Shown here: in pieces, positions 11,649-24,296 of the stretch
Layout: every line of letters starts with the position of its first letter
How positions within the stretch are numbered: the first letter of the stretch is position 1
NCBI GenBank assembly: GCA_963556195.1
Contig: CAUVYP010000579.1
Coordinates: 1,612,001 to 1,676,000 of the forward strand
Reading direction: 5' to 3'
Length of the DNA stretch: 64,000 nucleotides
Source of the DNA: Sepiola atlantica
Taxonomy: Eukaryota; Mollusca; Cephalopoda; Sepiida; Sepiolidae
Program-made: the position numbers and the translations under genes
Notes under the pieces: generated by a model
Told to the model about the DNA's origin: nothing
What the model saw: only the letters and a program-made list of their open reading frames with translations
Database searches by the model: none

Positions 11649-13508
11649 TTGTTGATGTTTTGCGTATTCAGTTTGTATCGACATATCTCCGGGAGTACAA
11701 GAGCTGAACTTCTGAAACTTAGTACTTCAGTAGAAAATGTGTGTCCGCTATTGTCTGCAAAGTTTCAGAGCACAATTCTTATAAATGTGGAAGTTATAAA
11801 CAAAAGCGATATCAACTTAAAATCGCACTAAATTTTGTTGATGTTTTGCGTATTCAGTTTGTATCGACATATCTCCGGGAGTACAAGAGCTGAACTTCTG
11901 AAACTTGGTACTTCAGTAGAAAATGTGTGTCCGCTAATGTCTGCAAAGTTTTAGAGCACAATTTGTATAAATGTGGAAGTTATAAACACAAGCGATATCA
12001 ACTTAAAATCGCACTAAATTTTGTTGATGTTTTGCGTATTCAGTTTGTATCGACATATCTCCGGGAGTACAAGAGCTGAACTTCTGAAACTTGGTACTTC
12101 AGTAGAAAATGTGTGTCCGCTAATGTCTGCAAAGTTTCGGAGCACAATTCTTATAAATGTGGAAGTTATTAACACAAGCGATATACCTTTTAAATCGCAC
12201 TAAATTTTGTTGATGTTTTGCGTATTCAGTTTGTATCGACATATCTCCGGGAGTACAAGAGCTGAACTTCTGAAACTTGGTACTTCAGTAGAAAATGTGT
12301 GTCCGCTAATGTCTGCAAAGTTTCAGAGCACATATCTTATAAATGTGGAAGTTATTAACAAAAGACCTATCAACTTTAAATCGCACTAAATTTTGTTGAT
12401 GTTTTGCGTATTCAGTTTGTATCGACATATCTCCGGGAGTACAAGAGCTGAACTTCTGAAACTTGGTACTTCAGTAGAAAATGTGTGTCCGCTAATGTCT
12501 GCAAAGTTTCGGAGCACAATTCTTATAAATGTGGAAGTTATAAACAAAAGCGATATCAACTTAAAATCGCACTAAATTTTGTTGATGTTTTGCGTATTCA
12601 GTTTGTATCGACATATCTCCGGGAGTACAAGAGCTGGACTTCTGAAACTTGGTACTTCAGTAGAAAATGTGTGTCCGCTAATGTCTGCAAAGTTTCAGAG
12701 CACAATTCTTATAAATGTGGAAGTTATAAACACAAGCGATATCAACATAAAATCGCACTAAATTTTGTTGATGTTTTGCGTATTCAGTTTGTATCGACAT
12801 ATCTCCGGGAGTACAAGAGCTGAACTTCTTAAACTTGGTACTTCAGTAGAAAATGTGTGTCCGCAAATGTCTGCAAAGTTTCGGAGCACAATTCTTATAA
12901 ATGTGGAAGTTATTAACAAAAGACCTATCAACTTTAAATCGCACTAAATTTTGTTTATGTTTTGCGTATTCAGTTTGTATCGACATATCTCCGGGAGTAC
13001 AAGAGCTGAACTTCTGAAACTTCGTACATCAGTAGAAAATGTGTGTCCGCTATTGTCTGCAAAGTTTCGGAGCACAATTCTCATAAATGTGGAAGTTATA
13101 AACAAAAGCGATATCAACTTAAAATCGCACTAAATTTTGTTGATGTTTTGCGTATTCAGTTTGTATCGACATATCTCCGGGAGTACAAGAGCTGAACTTC
13201 TGAAACTTGGTACTTCAGTAGAAAATGTGTGTCCGCTAATGTCTGCAAAGTTTCGGAGCACAATTCTTATAAATGTGGAAGTTATTAACACAAGCGATAT
13301 ACCTTTTAAATCGCACTAAATTTTGTTGATGTTTTGCGTATTCAGTTTGTATCGACATATCTCCGGGAGTACAAGAGCTGAACTTCTGAAACTTGGTACT
13401 TCAGTAGAAAATGTGTGTCCGCTAATGTCTGCAAAGTTTCAGAGCACAATTCTTAAAAATGTGGAAGTTATAAACAAAAGCGATATCAACTTAAAATCGC
13501 ACTAAATT
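11649..13508 (+). repeat. Ten-monomer HOR unit (1,860 bp), copy 1
   Basis: The order is B' (AGTACTTCAG), C (GTTTTAGAG), A, E (CACATATCTT), G, D (GCTGGAC), E (CCGCAAATG), F, A, B (CTTAAAAATG). Every private marker recurs 1,860 bp to the right. Reading line by line against copy 2, I found one difference: T at 12,830 where copy 2 has G at 14,690. This points to a very recent tandem duplication. An assembly artefact of the same form cannot be excluded from sequence alone. Confidence 0.93.
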
Positions 13509-15368
13509 TTGTTGATGTTTTGCGTATTCAGTTTGTATCGACATATCTCCGGGAGTACAAGAGCTGAACTTCTGAAACTTAGTACTTCAGTAGAAAATGT
13601 GTGTCCGCTATTGTCTGCAAAGTTTCAGAGCACAATTCTTATAAATGTGGAAGTTATAAACAAAAGCGATATCAACTTAAAATCGCACTAAATTTTGTTG
13701 ATGTTTTGCGTATTCAGTTTGTATCGACATATCTCCGGGAGTACAAGAGCTGAACTTCTGAAACTTGGTACTTCAGTAGAAAATGTGTGTCCGCTAATGT
13801 CTGCAAAGTTTTAGAGCACAATTTGTATAAATGTGGAAGTTATAAACACAAGCGATATCAACTTAAAATCGCACTAAATTTTGTTGATGTTTTGCGTATT
13901 CAGTTTGTATCGACATATCTCCGGGAGTACAAGAGCTGAACTTCTGAAACTTGGTACTTCAGTAGAAAATGTGTGTCCGCTAATGTCTGCAAAGTTTCGG
14001 AGCACAATTCTTATAAATGTGGAAGTTATTAACACAAGCGATATACCTTTTAAATCGCACTAAATTTTGTTGATGTTTTGCGTATTCAGTTTGTATCGAC
14101 ATATCTCCGGGAGTACAAGAGCTGAACTTCTGAAACTTGGTACTTCAGTAGAAAATGTGTGTCCGCTAATGTCTGCAAAGTTTCAGAGCACATATCTTAT
14201 AAATGTGGAAGTTATTAACAAAAGACCTATCAACTTTAAATCGCACTAAATTTTGTTGATGTTTTGCGTATTCAGTTTGTATCGACATATCTCCGGGAGT
14301 ACAAGAGCTGAACTTCTGAAACTTGGTACTTCAGTAGAAAATGTGTGTCCGCTAATGTCTGCAAAGTTTCGGAGCACAATTCTTATAAATGTGGAAGTTA
14401 TAAACAAAAGCGATATCAACTTAAAATCGCACTAAATTTTGTTGATGTTTTGCGTATTCAGTTTGTATCGACATATCTCCGGGAGTACAAGAGCTGGACT
14501 TCTGAAACTTGGTACTTCAGTAGAAAATGTGTGTCCGCTAATGTCTGCAAAGTTTCAGAGCACAATTCTTATAAATGTGGAAGTTATAAACACAAGCGAT
14601 ATCAACATAAAATCGCACTAAATTTTGTTGATGTTTTGCGTATTCAGTTTGTATCGACATATCTCCGGGAGTACAAGAGCTGAACTTCTGAAACTTGGTA
14701 CTTCAGTAGAAAATGTGTGTCCGCAAATGTCTGCAAAGTTTCGGAGCACAATTCTTATAAATGTGGAAGTTATTAACAAAAGACCTATCAACTTTAAATC
14801 GCACTAAATTTTGTTTATGTTTTGCGTATTCAGTTTGTATCGACATATCTCCGGGAGTACAAGAGCTGAACTTCTGAAACTTCGTACATCAGTAGAAAAT
14901 GTGTGTCCGCTATTGTCTGCAAAGTTTCGGAGCACAATTCTCATAAATGTGGAAGTTATAAACAAAAGCGATATCAACTTAAAATCGCACTAAATTTTGT
15001 TGATGTTTTGCGTATTCAGTTTGTATCGACATATCTCCGGGAGTACAAGAGCTGAACTTCTGAAACTTGGTACTTCAGTAGAAAATGTGTGTCCGCTAAT
15101 GTCTGCAAAGTTTCGGAGCACAATTCTTATAAATGTGGAAGTTATTAACACAAGCGATATACCTTTTAAATCGCACTAAATTTTGTTGATGTTTTGCGTA
15201 TTCAGTTTGTATCGACATATCTCCGGGAGTACAAGAGCTGAACTTCTGAAACTTGGTACTTCAGTAGAAAATGTGTGTCCGCTAATGTCTGCAAAGTTTC
15301 AGAGCACAATTCTTAAAAATGTGGAAGTTATAAACAAAAGCGATATCAACTTAAAATCGCACTAAATT
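13509..15368 (+). repeat. Ten-monomer HOR unit (1,860 bp), copy 2
   Basis: This is the partner of 11,649-13,508 with the same ten classes and private variants. Similarity as a 1,860-bp unit ends at about 15,440, where the next monomer has GGTACTTCAG instead of AGTACTTCAG and is a plain C. Both copies share the in-frame TAG created by GTTTTAGAG. Confidence 0.93.
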
Positions 15369-18344
15369 TTGTTGATGTTTTGCGTATTCAGTTTGTATCG
15401 ACATATCTCCGGGAGTACAAGAGCTGAACTTCTGAAACTTGGTACTTCAGTAGAAAATGTGTGTCCGCTAATGTCTGCAAAGTTTCAGAGCACAATTTGT
15501 ATAAATGTGGAAGTTATAAACACAAGCGATATCAACTTAAAATCGCACTAAATTTTGTTGATGTTTTGCGTATTCAGTTTGTATCGACATATCTCCGGGA
15601 GTACAAGAGCTGAACTTCTGAAACTTGGTACTTCAGTAGAAAATGTGTGTCCGCTAATGTCTGCAAAGTTTCGGAGCACAATTCTTATAAATGTGGAAGT
15701 TATAAACAAAAGCGATATCAACTTTAAATCGCACTAAATTTTGTTGATGTTTTGCGTATTCAGTTTGTATCGACATATCTCCGGGAGTACAAGAGCTGAA
15801 CTTCTGAAACTTGGTACTTCAGTAGAAAATGTGTGTCCGCTAATGTCTGCAAAGTTTCGGAGCACAATTCTTATAAATGTGGAAGTTATAAACAAAAGCG
15901 ATATCAACTTAAAATCGCACTAAATTTTGTTGATGTTTTGCGTATTCAGTTTGTATCGACATATCTCCGGGAGTACAAGAGCTGAACTTCTGAAACTTGG
16001 TACTTCAGTAGAAAATGTGTGTCCGCTAATGTCTGCAAAGTTTCAGAGCACAATTTGTATAAATGTGGAAGTTATAAACACAAGCGATATCAACTTAAAA
16101 TCGCACTAAATTTTGTTGATGTTTTGCGTATTCAGTTTGTATCGACATATCTCCGGGAGTACAAGAGCTGAACTTCTGAAACTTGGTACTTCAGTAGAAA
16201 ATGTGTGTCCGCTAATGTCTGCAAAGTTTCGGAGCACAATTCTTATAAATGTGGAAGTTATAAACAAAAGCGATATCAACTTAAAATCGCACTAAATTTT
16301 GTTCATGTTTCGCGTATTCAGTTTGTATCGACATATCTCCGGGAGTACAAGAGCTGAACTTCTGAAACTTGGTACTTCAGTAGAAAATGTGTGTCCGCTA
16401 ATGTCTGCAAAGTTTCGGAGCACAATTCTTATAAATGTGGAAGTTATTAACAAAAGACCTATCAACTTTAAATCGCACTAAATTTTGTTTATGTTTTGCG
16501 TATTCAGTTTGTATCGACATATCTCCGGGAGTACAAGAGCTGAACTTCTGAAACTTCGTACATCAGTAGAAAATGTGTGTCCGCTATTGTCTGCAAAGTT
16601 TCGGAGCACAATTCTCATAAATGTGGAAGTTATAAACAAAAGCGATATCAACTTAAAATCGCACTAAATTTTGTTGATGTTTTGCGTATTCAGTTTGTAT
16701 CGACATATCTCCGGGAGTACAAGAGCTGAACTTCTGAAACTTGGTACTTCAGTAGAAAATGTGTGTCCGCTAATGTCTGCAAAGTTTCGGAGCACAATTC
16801 TTATAAATGTGGAAGTTATTAACACAAGCGATATACCTTTTAAATCGCACTAAATTTTGTTGATGTTTTGCGTATTCAGTTTGTATCGACATATCTCCGG
16901 GAGTACAAGAGCTGAACTTCTGAAACTTGGTACTTCAGTAGAAAATGTGTGTCCGCTAATGTCTGCAAAGTTTCAGAGCACAATTATTAAAAATGTGGAA
17001 GTTATAAACAAAAGCGATATCAACTTAAAATCGCACTAAATTTTGTTGATGTTTTGCGTATTCAGTTTGTATCGACATATCTCCGGGAGTACAAGAGCTG
17101 AACTTCTGAAACTTGGTACTTCAGTAGAAAATGTGTGTCCGCTAATGTCTGCAAAGTTTCAGAGCACAATTTGTATAAATGTGGAAGTTATAAACACAAG
17201 CGATATCAACTTAAAATCGCACTAAATTTTGTTGATGTTTTGCGTATTCAGTTTGTATCGACATATCTCCGGGAGTACAAGAGCTGAACTTCTGAAACTT
17301 TGTACTTCAGTAGAAAATGTGTGTCCGCTAATGTCTGCAAAGTTTCGGAGCACAATTCTTATAAATGTGGAAGTTATAAACAAAAGCGATATCAACTTTA
17401 AATCGCACTAAATTTTGTTGATGTTTTGCGTATTCAGTTTGTATCGACATATCTCCGGGAGTACAAGAGCTGAACTTCTGAAACTTGGTACTTCAGTAGA
17501 AAATGTGTGTCCGCTAATGTCTGCAAAGTTTCGGAGCACAATTCTTATAAATGTGGAAGTTATTAACAAAAGACCTATCAACTTTAAATCGCACTAAATT
17601 TTGTTTATGTTTTGCGTATTCAGTTTGTATCGACATATCTCCGGGAGTACAAGAGCTGAACTTCTGAAACTTCGTACATCAGTAGAAAATGTGTGTCCGC
17701 TATTGTCTGCAAAGTTTCGGAGCACAATTCTCATAAATGTGGAAGTTATAAACAAAAGCGATATCAACTTAAAATCGCACTAAATTTTGTTGATGTTTTG
17801 CGTATTCAGTTTGTATCGACATATCTCCGGGAGTACAAGAGCTGAACTTCTGAAACTTCGTACTTCAGTAGAAAATGTGTGTCCGCTAATGTCTGCAAAG
17901 TTTCGGAGCACAATTCTTATAAATGTGGAAGTTATAAACAAAAGCGATATCAACTTAAAATCGCACTAAATTTTGTTGATGTTTTGCGTATTCAGTTTGT
18001 ATCGACATATCTCCGGGAGTACAAGAGCTGAACTTCTGAAACTTGGTACTTCAGTAGAAAATGTGTGTCCGCTAATGTCTGCAAAGTTTCGGAGCACAAT
18101 TCTTATAAATGTGGAAGTTATTAACACAAGCGATATACCTTTTAAATCGCACTAAATTTTGTTGATGTTTTGCGTATTCAGTTTGTATCGACATATCTCC
18201 GGGAGTACAAGAGCTGAACTTCTGAAACTTGGTACTTCAGTAGAAAATGTGTGTCCGCTAATGTCTGCAAAGTTTCAGAGCACAATTCTTATAAATGTGG
18301 AAGTTATAAACAAAAGCGATACCAACTTAAAATCGCACTAAATT
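15369..18344 (+). repeat. Transition zone between array domains
   Basis: These sixteen monomers (C, G, G, C, G, E, F, A, B, C, G, E, F, G, A, B) contain none of the domain markers GCTGGAC, CCGCAAATG, ACAGAAGC or GTGTGGCCG, and no D or A'. A block B (TTAAAAATG)-C-G (AACTTTAAATCGC tail) recurs nine monomers apart: its G member is at 15,555 and 17,229, and its B member at 15,183 and 16,857. That block links the zone back to the end of the left domain. Confidence 0.75.
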
Positions 18345-21134
18345 TTGTTGATGTTTTGCGTATTCAGTTTGTATCGACATATCTCCGGGAGTACAGAAGC
18401 TGAACTTCTGAAACTTGGTACTTCAGTAGAAAATGTGTGTCCGCTAATGTCTGCAAAGTTTCAGAGCACAATTCTTATAAATGTGGAAGTTATAAACACA
18501 AGCGATATCAACATAAAATCGCATTAAATTTTGTTGATGTTTTGCGTATTCAGTTTGTATCGACATATCTCCGGGAGTACAAGAGCTGAACTTCTGAAAC
18601 TTGGTACTTCAGTAGAAAATGTGTGTCCGCTAATGTCTGCAAAGTTTCGGAGCACAATTCTTATAAATGTGGAAGTTATTAACAAAAGACCTATCAACTT
18701 CAAATCGCACTAAATTTTGTTGATGTTTTGCGTATTCAGTTTGTATCGACATATCTCCGGGAGTACAAGAGCTGAACTTCTGAAACTTGGTACTTCAGTA
18801 GAAAATGTGTGTACGCTAATGTCTGCAAAGTTTCGGAGCACAATTCTTATAAATGTGGAAGTTATTAACACAAGCGATATACCTTTTAAATCGCACTAAA
18901 TTTATTTGATGTTTTGCGTATTCAGTTTGTATCGACATATCTCCGGGAGTACAAGAGCTGAACTTCTGAAACTTCGTACTTCAGTAGAAAATGTGTGTCC
19001 GCTAATGTCTGCAAAGTTTCAGAGCACAATTTGTATAAATGTGGAAGTTATAAACAAAAGCGATATCAACTTAAAATCGCACTAAATTTTGTTGATGTTT
19101 TGCGTATTCAGTTTGTATCGACATATCTCCGCGAGTACAGAAGCTGAACTTCTGAAACTTGGTACTTCAGTAGAAAATGTGTGTCCGCTAATGTCTTCAA
19201 AGTTTCAGAGCACAATTCTTATAAATGTGGAAGTTAGAAACACAAGCGATATCAACATAAAATCGCACTAAATTTTGTTGATGTTTTGCGTATTCAGTTT
19301 GTATCGACATATCTCCGGGAGTACAAGAGCTGAACTTCTGAAACTTGGTACTTCAGTAGAAAATGTGTGTCCGCTAATGTCTTCAAAGTTTCGGAGCACA
19401 ATTCTTATAAATGTGGAAGTTATTAACAAAAGACCTATCAACTTTAAATCGCACTAAATTTGGTTTATGTTTTGCGTATTCAGTTTGTATCGACATATCT
19501 CCGGGAGTACAAGAGCTGAACTTCTGAAACTTGGTACTTCAGTAGAAAATGTGTGTCCGCTAATGTCTGCAAAGTTTCAGAGCACAATTCTTATAAATGT
19601 GGAAGTTATAAACACAAGCGATATCAACATAAAATCGCACTAAATTTTGTTGATGTTTTGCGTATTCAGTTTGTATCGACATATCTCCGGGAGTACAAGA
19701 GCTGAACTTCTGAAACTTGGTACTTCAGTAGAAAATGTGTGGCCGCTAATGTCTGCAAAGTTTCGGAGCACAATTCTTATAAATGTGGAAGTTATTAACA
19801 AAAGACCTATCAACTTTAAATCGCACTAAATTTTGTTTATGTTTTGCGTATTCAGTTTGTATCGACATATCTCCGGGAGTACAAGAGCTGAACTTCTGAA
19901 ACTTGGTACTTCAGTAGAAAATGTGTGTCCGCTAATGTCTGCAAAGTTTCGGAGCACAATTCTTATAAATGTGGAAGTTATAAACAAAAGCGATATCAAC
20001 TTAAAATCGCACTAAATTTTGTTGATGTTTTGCGTATTCAGTTTGTATCGACATATCTCCGGGAGTACAAGAGCTGAACTTCTGAAACTTGGTACTTCAG
20101 TAGAAAATGTGTGTCCGCTAATGTCTGCAAAGTTTCGGAGCACAATTCTTATAAATGTGGAAGTTATTAACACAAGCGATATACCTTTTAAATCGCACTA
20201 AATTTTGTTGATGTTTTGCGTATTCAGTTTGTATCGACATATCTCCGGGAGTACAAGAGCTGAACTTCTGAAACTTGGTACTTCAGTAGAAAATGTGTGT
20301 CCGCTAATGTCTGCAAAGTTTCAGAGCACAATTCTTATAAATGTGGAAGTTATAAACAAAAGCGATATCAACTTAAAATCGCACTAAATTTTGTTGATGT
20401 TTTGCGTATTCAGTTTGTATCGACATATCTCCGGGAGTACAAGAGCTGAACTTCTGAAACTTGGTACTTCAGTAGAAAATGTGTGTCCGCTAATGTCTGC
20501 AAAGTTTCGGAGCACAATTCTTATAAATGTGGAAGTTATTAACAAAAGACCTATCAACTTTAAATCGCACTAAATTTTGTTTATGTTTTGCGTATTCAGT
20601 TTGTATCGACATATCTCCGGGAGTACAAGAGCTGAACTTCTGAAACTTCGTACATCAGTAGAAAATGTGTGTCCGCTATTGTCTGCAAAGTTTCGGAGCA
20701 CAATTCTCATAAATGTGGAAGTTATAAACAAAAGCGATATCAACTTAAAATCGCACTAAATTTTGTTGATGTTTTGCGTATTCAGTTTGTATCGACATAT
20801 CTCCGGGAGTACAAGAGCTGAACTTCTGAAACTTGGTACTTCAGTAGAAAATGTGTGTCCGCTAATGTCTGCAAAGTTTCGGAGCACAATTCTTATAAAT
20901 GTGAAAGTTATTAACACAAGCGATATACCTTTTAAATCGCACTAAATTTTGTTGATGTTTTGCGTATTCAGTTTGTATCGACATATCTCCGGGAGTACAA
21001 GAGCTGAACTTCTGAAACTTGGTACTTCAGTAGAAAATGTGTGTCCGCTAATGTCTGCAAAGTTTCAGAGCACAATTCTTATAAATGTGGAAGTTATAAA
21101 CAAAAGCGATATCAACTTAAAATCGCACTAAATT

Positions 21135-21320
21135 TTGTTGATGTTTTGCGTATTCAGTTTGTATCGACATATCTCCGGGAGTACAAGAGCTGAACTTCTG
21201 AAACTTGGTACTTCAGTAGAAAATGTGTGTCCGCTAATGTCTGCAAAGTTTCAGAGCACAATTTGTATAAATGTGGAAGTTATAAACACAAGCGATATCA
21301 ACTTAAAATCGCACTAAATT
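21135..21320 (+). repeat. Class C monomer (ATTTGTATAAAT)
   Basis: Two adjacent substitutions change ATTCTTATAAAT at m127 to ATTTGTATAAAT, which is an inverted repeat with 4-bp arms. The rest is like B, with the tail ATAAACACAAGCGATATCAACTT. Class C usually follows B and precedes D, E or G, and behaves as an optional member of the HOR: several HOR copies differ only by its presence or absence. The copy at 3,093 has ATATGTATAAAT instead. Confidence 0.88.
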
Positions 21321-21506
21321 TTGTTGATGTTTTGCGTATTCAGTTTGTATCGACATATCTCCGGGAGTACAAGAGCTGAACTTCTGAAACTTGGTACTTC
21401 AGTAGAAAATGTGTGTCCGCTAATGTCTGCAAAGTTTCAGAGCACAATTCTTATAAATGTGGAAGTTATAAACACAAGCGATATCAACATAAAATCGCAC
21501 TAAATT

Positions 21507-21692
21507 TTGTTGATGTTTTGCGTATTCAGTTTGTATCGACATATCTCCGGGAGTACAAGAGCTGAACTTCTGAAACTTGGTACTTCAGTAGAAAATGTGT
21601 GGCCGCTAATGTCTGCAAAGTTTCGGAGCACAATTCTTATAAATGTGGAAGTTATTAACAAAAGACCTATCAACTTTAAATCGCACTAAATT
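21507..21692 (+). repeat. Class E monomer, right-domain subtype (GTGTGGCCG)
   Basis: This has the class E tail with a T to G change giving GTGTGGCCG at m91-m99. It is seen first at 19,647 and last at 62,985, never in the left domain. It usually follows D and precedes F. A descendant subtype with CTATGGGAG instead of CTCCGGGAG occurs at 38,434, 41,037 and 47,547. Confidence 0.88.
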
Positions 21693-22064
21693 TTGTTTAT
21701 GTTTTGCGTATTCAGTTTGTATCGACATATCTCCGGGAGTACAAGAGCTGAACTTCTGAAAATTCGTACATCAGTAGAAAATGTGTGTCCGCTATTGTCT
21801 GCAAAGTTTCGGAGCACAATTCTCATAAATGTGGAAGTTATAAACAAAAGCGATATCAACTTAAAATCGCACTAAATTTTGTTGATGTTTTGCGTATTCA
21901 GTTTGTATCGACATATCTCCGGGAGTACAAGAGCTGAACTTCTGAAACTTGGTACTTCAGTAGAAAATGTGTGTCCGCTAATGTCTGCAAAGTTTCAGAG
22001 CACAATTCTTATAAATGTGGAAGTTATAAACAAAAGCGATATCAACTTAAAATCGCACTAAATT

Positions 22065-22250
22065 TTGTTGATGTTTTGCGTATTCAGTTTGTATCGACAT
22101 ATCTCCGGGAGTACAGAAGCTGAACTTCTGAAACTTGGTACTTCAGTAGAAAATGTGTGTCCGCTAATGTCTGCAAAGTTTCAGAGCACAATTCTTATAA
22201 ATGTGGAAGTTATAAACACAAGCGATATCAACATAAAATCGCACTAAATT
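22065..22250 (+). repeat. Class D monomer, right-domain subtype (ACAGAAGC)
   Basis: This has the same CACAAGCGATATCAACAT tail as other D copies, but ACAAGAGC is changed to ACAGAAGC. The change makes a perfect inverted repeat, CAGAAG-ctgaa-CTTCTG. The first such copy is at 18,345 and the type recurs throughout the right domain, typically after B and before E. Plain D copies with ACAAGAGC also occur there (for example at 21,321), usually after C. Confidence 0.9.
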
Positions 22251-24110
22251 TTGTTGATGTTTTGCGTATTCAGTTTGTATCGACATATCTCCGGGAGTAC
22301 CAGAGCTGAACTTCTGAAACTTTGTACTTCAGTAGAAAATGTGTGTCCGCTAATGTCTGCAAAGTTTCGGAGCACAATTCTTATAAATGTGGAAGTTATT
22401 AACAAAAGACCTATCAACTTAAAATCGCACTAAATTTTGTTTATGTTTTGCGTATTCAGTTTGTATCGACATATCTCCGGGAGTACAAGAGCTGAACTTC
22501 TGAAACTTCGTACATCAGTAGAAAATGTATGTCCGCTATTGTCTGCAAAGTTTCGGAGCACAATTCTCATAAATGTGGAAGTTATAAACAAAAGCGATAT
22601 CAACTTAAAATCGCACTAAATTTTGTTGATGTTTTGCGTATTCAGTTTGTATCGACATATCTCCGGGAGTACAAGAGCTGAACTTCTGAAACTTGGTACT
22701 TCAGTAGAAGATGTGTGTCCGCTAATGTCTGCAAAGTTTCGGAGCACAATTCTTATAAATGTGAAAGTTATTAACACAAGCGATATACCTTTTAAATCGC
22801 ACTAAATTTTGTTGATGTTTTGCGTATTCAGTTTGTATCGACATATCTCCGGGAGTACAAGAGCTGAACTTCTGAAACTTGGTACTTCAGTAGAAAATGT
22901 GTGTCCGCTAATGTCTGCAAAGTTTCAGAGCACAATTCTTATAAATGTGGAAGTTATAAACAAAAGCGATATCAACTTAAAATCGCACTAAATTTTGTTG
23001 ATGTTTTGCGTATTCAGTTTGTATCGACATATCTCCGGGAGTACAAGAGCTGAACTTCTGAAACTTGGTACTTCAGTAGAAAATGTGTGTCCGCTAATGT
23101 CTGCAAAGTTTCAGAGCACAATTCTTATAAATGTGGAAGTTATAAACACAAGCGATATCAACATAAAATCGCACTAAATTTTGTTGATGTTTTGCGTATT
23201 CAGTTTGTATCGACATATCTCCGGGAGTACAAGAGCTGAACTTCTGAAACTTGGTACTTCAGTAGAAAATGTGTGGCCGCTAATGTCTGCAAAGTTTCGG
23301 AGCACAATTCTTATAAATGTGGAAGTTATTAACAAAAGACCTATCAACTTTAAATCGCACTAAATTTTGTTTATGTTTTGCGTATTCAGTTTGTATCGAC
23401 ATATCTCCGGGAGTACAAGAGCTGAACTTCTGAAACTTCGTACATCAGTAGAAAATGTGTGTCCGCTATTGTCTGCAAAGTTTCGGAGCACAATTCTCAT
23501 AAATGTGGAAGTTATAAACAAAAGCGATATCAACTTAAAATCGCACTAAATTTTGTTGATGTTTTGCGTATTCAGTTTGTATCGACATATCTCCGGGAGT
23601 ACAAGAGCTGAACTTCTGAAACTTGGTACTTCAGTAGAAAATGTGTGTCCGCTAATGTCTGCAAAGTTTCAGAGCACAATTCTTATAAATGTGGAAGTTA
23701 TAAACAAAAGCGATATCAACTTAAAATCGCACTAAATTTTGTTGATGTTTTGCGTATTCAGTTTGTATCGACATATCTCCGGGAGTACAGAAGCTGAACT
23801 TCTGAAACTTGGTACTTCAGTAGAAAATGTGTGTCCGCTAATGTCTGCAAAGTTTCAGAGCACAATTCTTATGAATGTGGAAGTTATAAACACAAGCGAT
23901 ATCAACATAAAATCGCACTAAATTTTGTTGATGTTTTGCGTATTCAGTTTGTATCGACATATCTCCGGGAGTACAAGAGCTGAACTTCTGAAACTTTGTA
24001 CTTCAGTAGAAAATGTGTGTCCGCTAATGTCTGCAAAGTTTCGGAGCACAATTCTTATAAATGTGGAAGTTATTAACAAAAGACCTATCAACTTTAAATC
24101 GCACTAAATT

Positions 24111-24296
24111 TTGTTTATGTTTTGCGTATTCAGTTTGTATCGACATATCTCCGGGAGTACAGAAGCTGAACTTCTGAAACTTGGTACTTCAGTAGAAAAT
24201 GTGTGTCCGCTAATGTCTGCAAAGTTTCAGAGCACAATTCTTATAAATGTGGAAGTTATAAACACAAGCGATATCAACATAAAATCGCACTAAATT
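24111..24296 (+). repeat. Hybrid monomer: F head on a D (ACAGAAGC) body
   Basis: This monomer starts TTGTTTATG, as expected after the E copy before it, but then has ACAGAAGC, TTCAGAG and the D tail instead of F markers. The junction lies between m7 and m51, in the invariant block. It introduces a second D-E pair into an otherwise ten-monomer unit, making an eleven-monomer variant. Confidence 0.85.

Larger units (their letters stand above)
117..15368 (+). repeat. Left array domain (GCTGGAC and CCGCAAATG monomers)
   Basis: This 82-monomer stretch contains all the GCTGGAC copies and all the CCGCAAATG copies in the window, and lacks ACAGAAGC and GTGTGGCCG. A four-monomer cassette, B or G followed by D (GCTGGAC), E (CCGCAAATG) and F, recurs at about 303, 1,605, 4,581, 6,627, 7,743, 9,975, 12,393 and 14,253, separated by variable numbers of A, A', B, B' and C monomers. 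It ends in the 1,860-bp tandem duplication at 11,649-15,368. Confidence 0.85.
21135..22994 (+). repeat. Ten-monomer unit C-D-E-F-B-D-E-F-A'-B, older relative
   Basis: The order is C, D, E (GTGTGGCCG), F (GAAAATTCG), B, D (ACAGAAGC), E (TTTGTACTTC), F, A', B. The same order recurs at 25,041-26,900, 26,901-28,760 and 28,761-30,620. The intervening stretch 22,995-25,040 is an eleven-monomer variant: it lacks C and has an extra D-E pair inserted through a hybrid monomer at 24,111. The GAAAATTCG marker shared with 27,459 and 29,319 supports common descent. Confidence 0.82.

Noticed and set aside
18903..19088. Apparent gaps in the series of open frames at 18,903, 19,461 and 41,967 as inserted foreign sequence
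   Set aside because: These are ordinary full-length monomers in which only the upstream TTG is changed (TTTATTTGATG, TTTGGTTTATG, TTTGGTTGATG); the rest is normal satellite.
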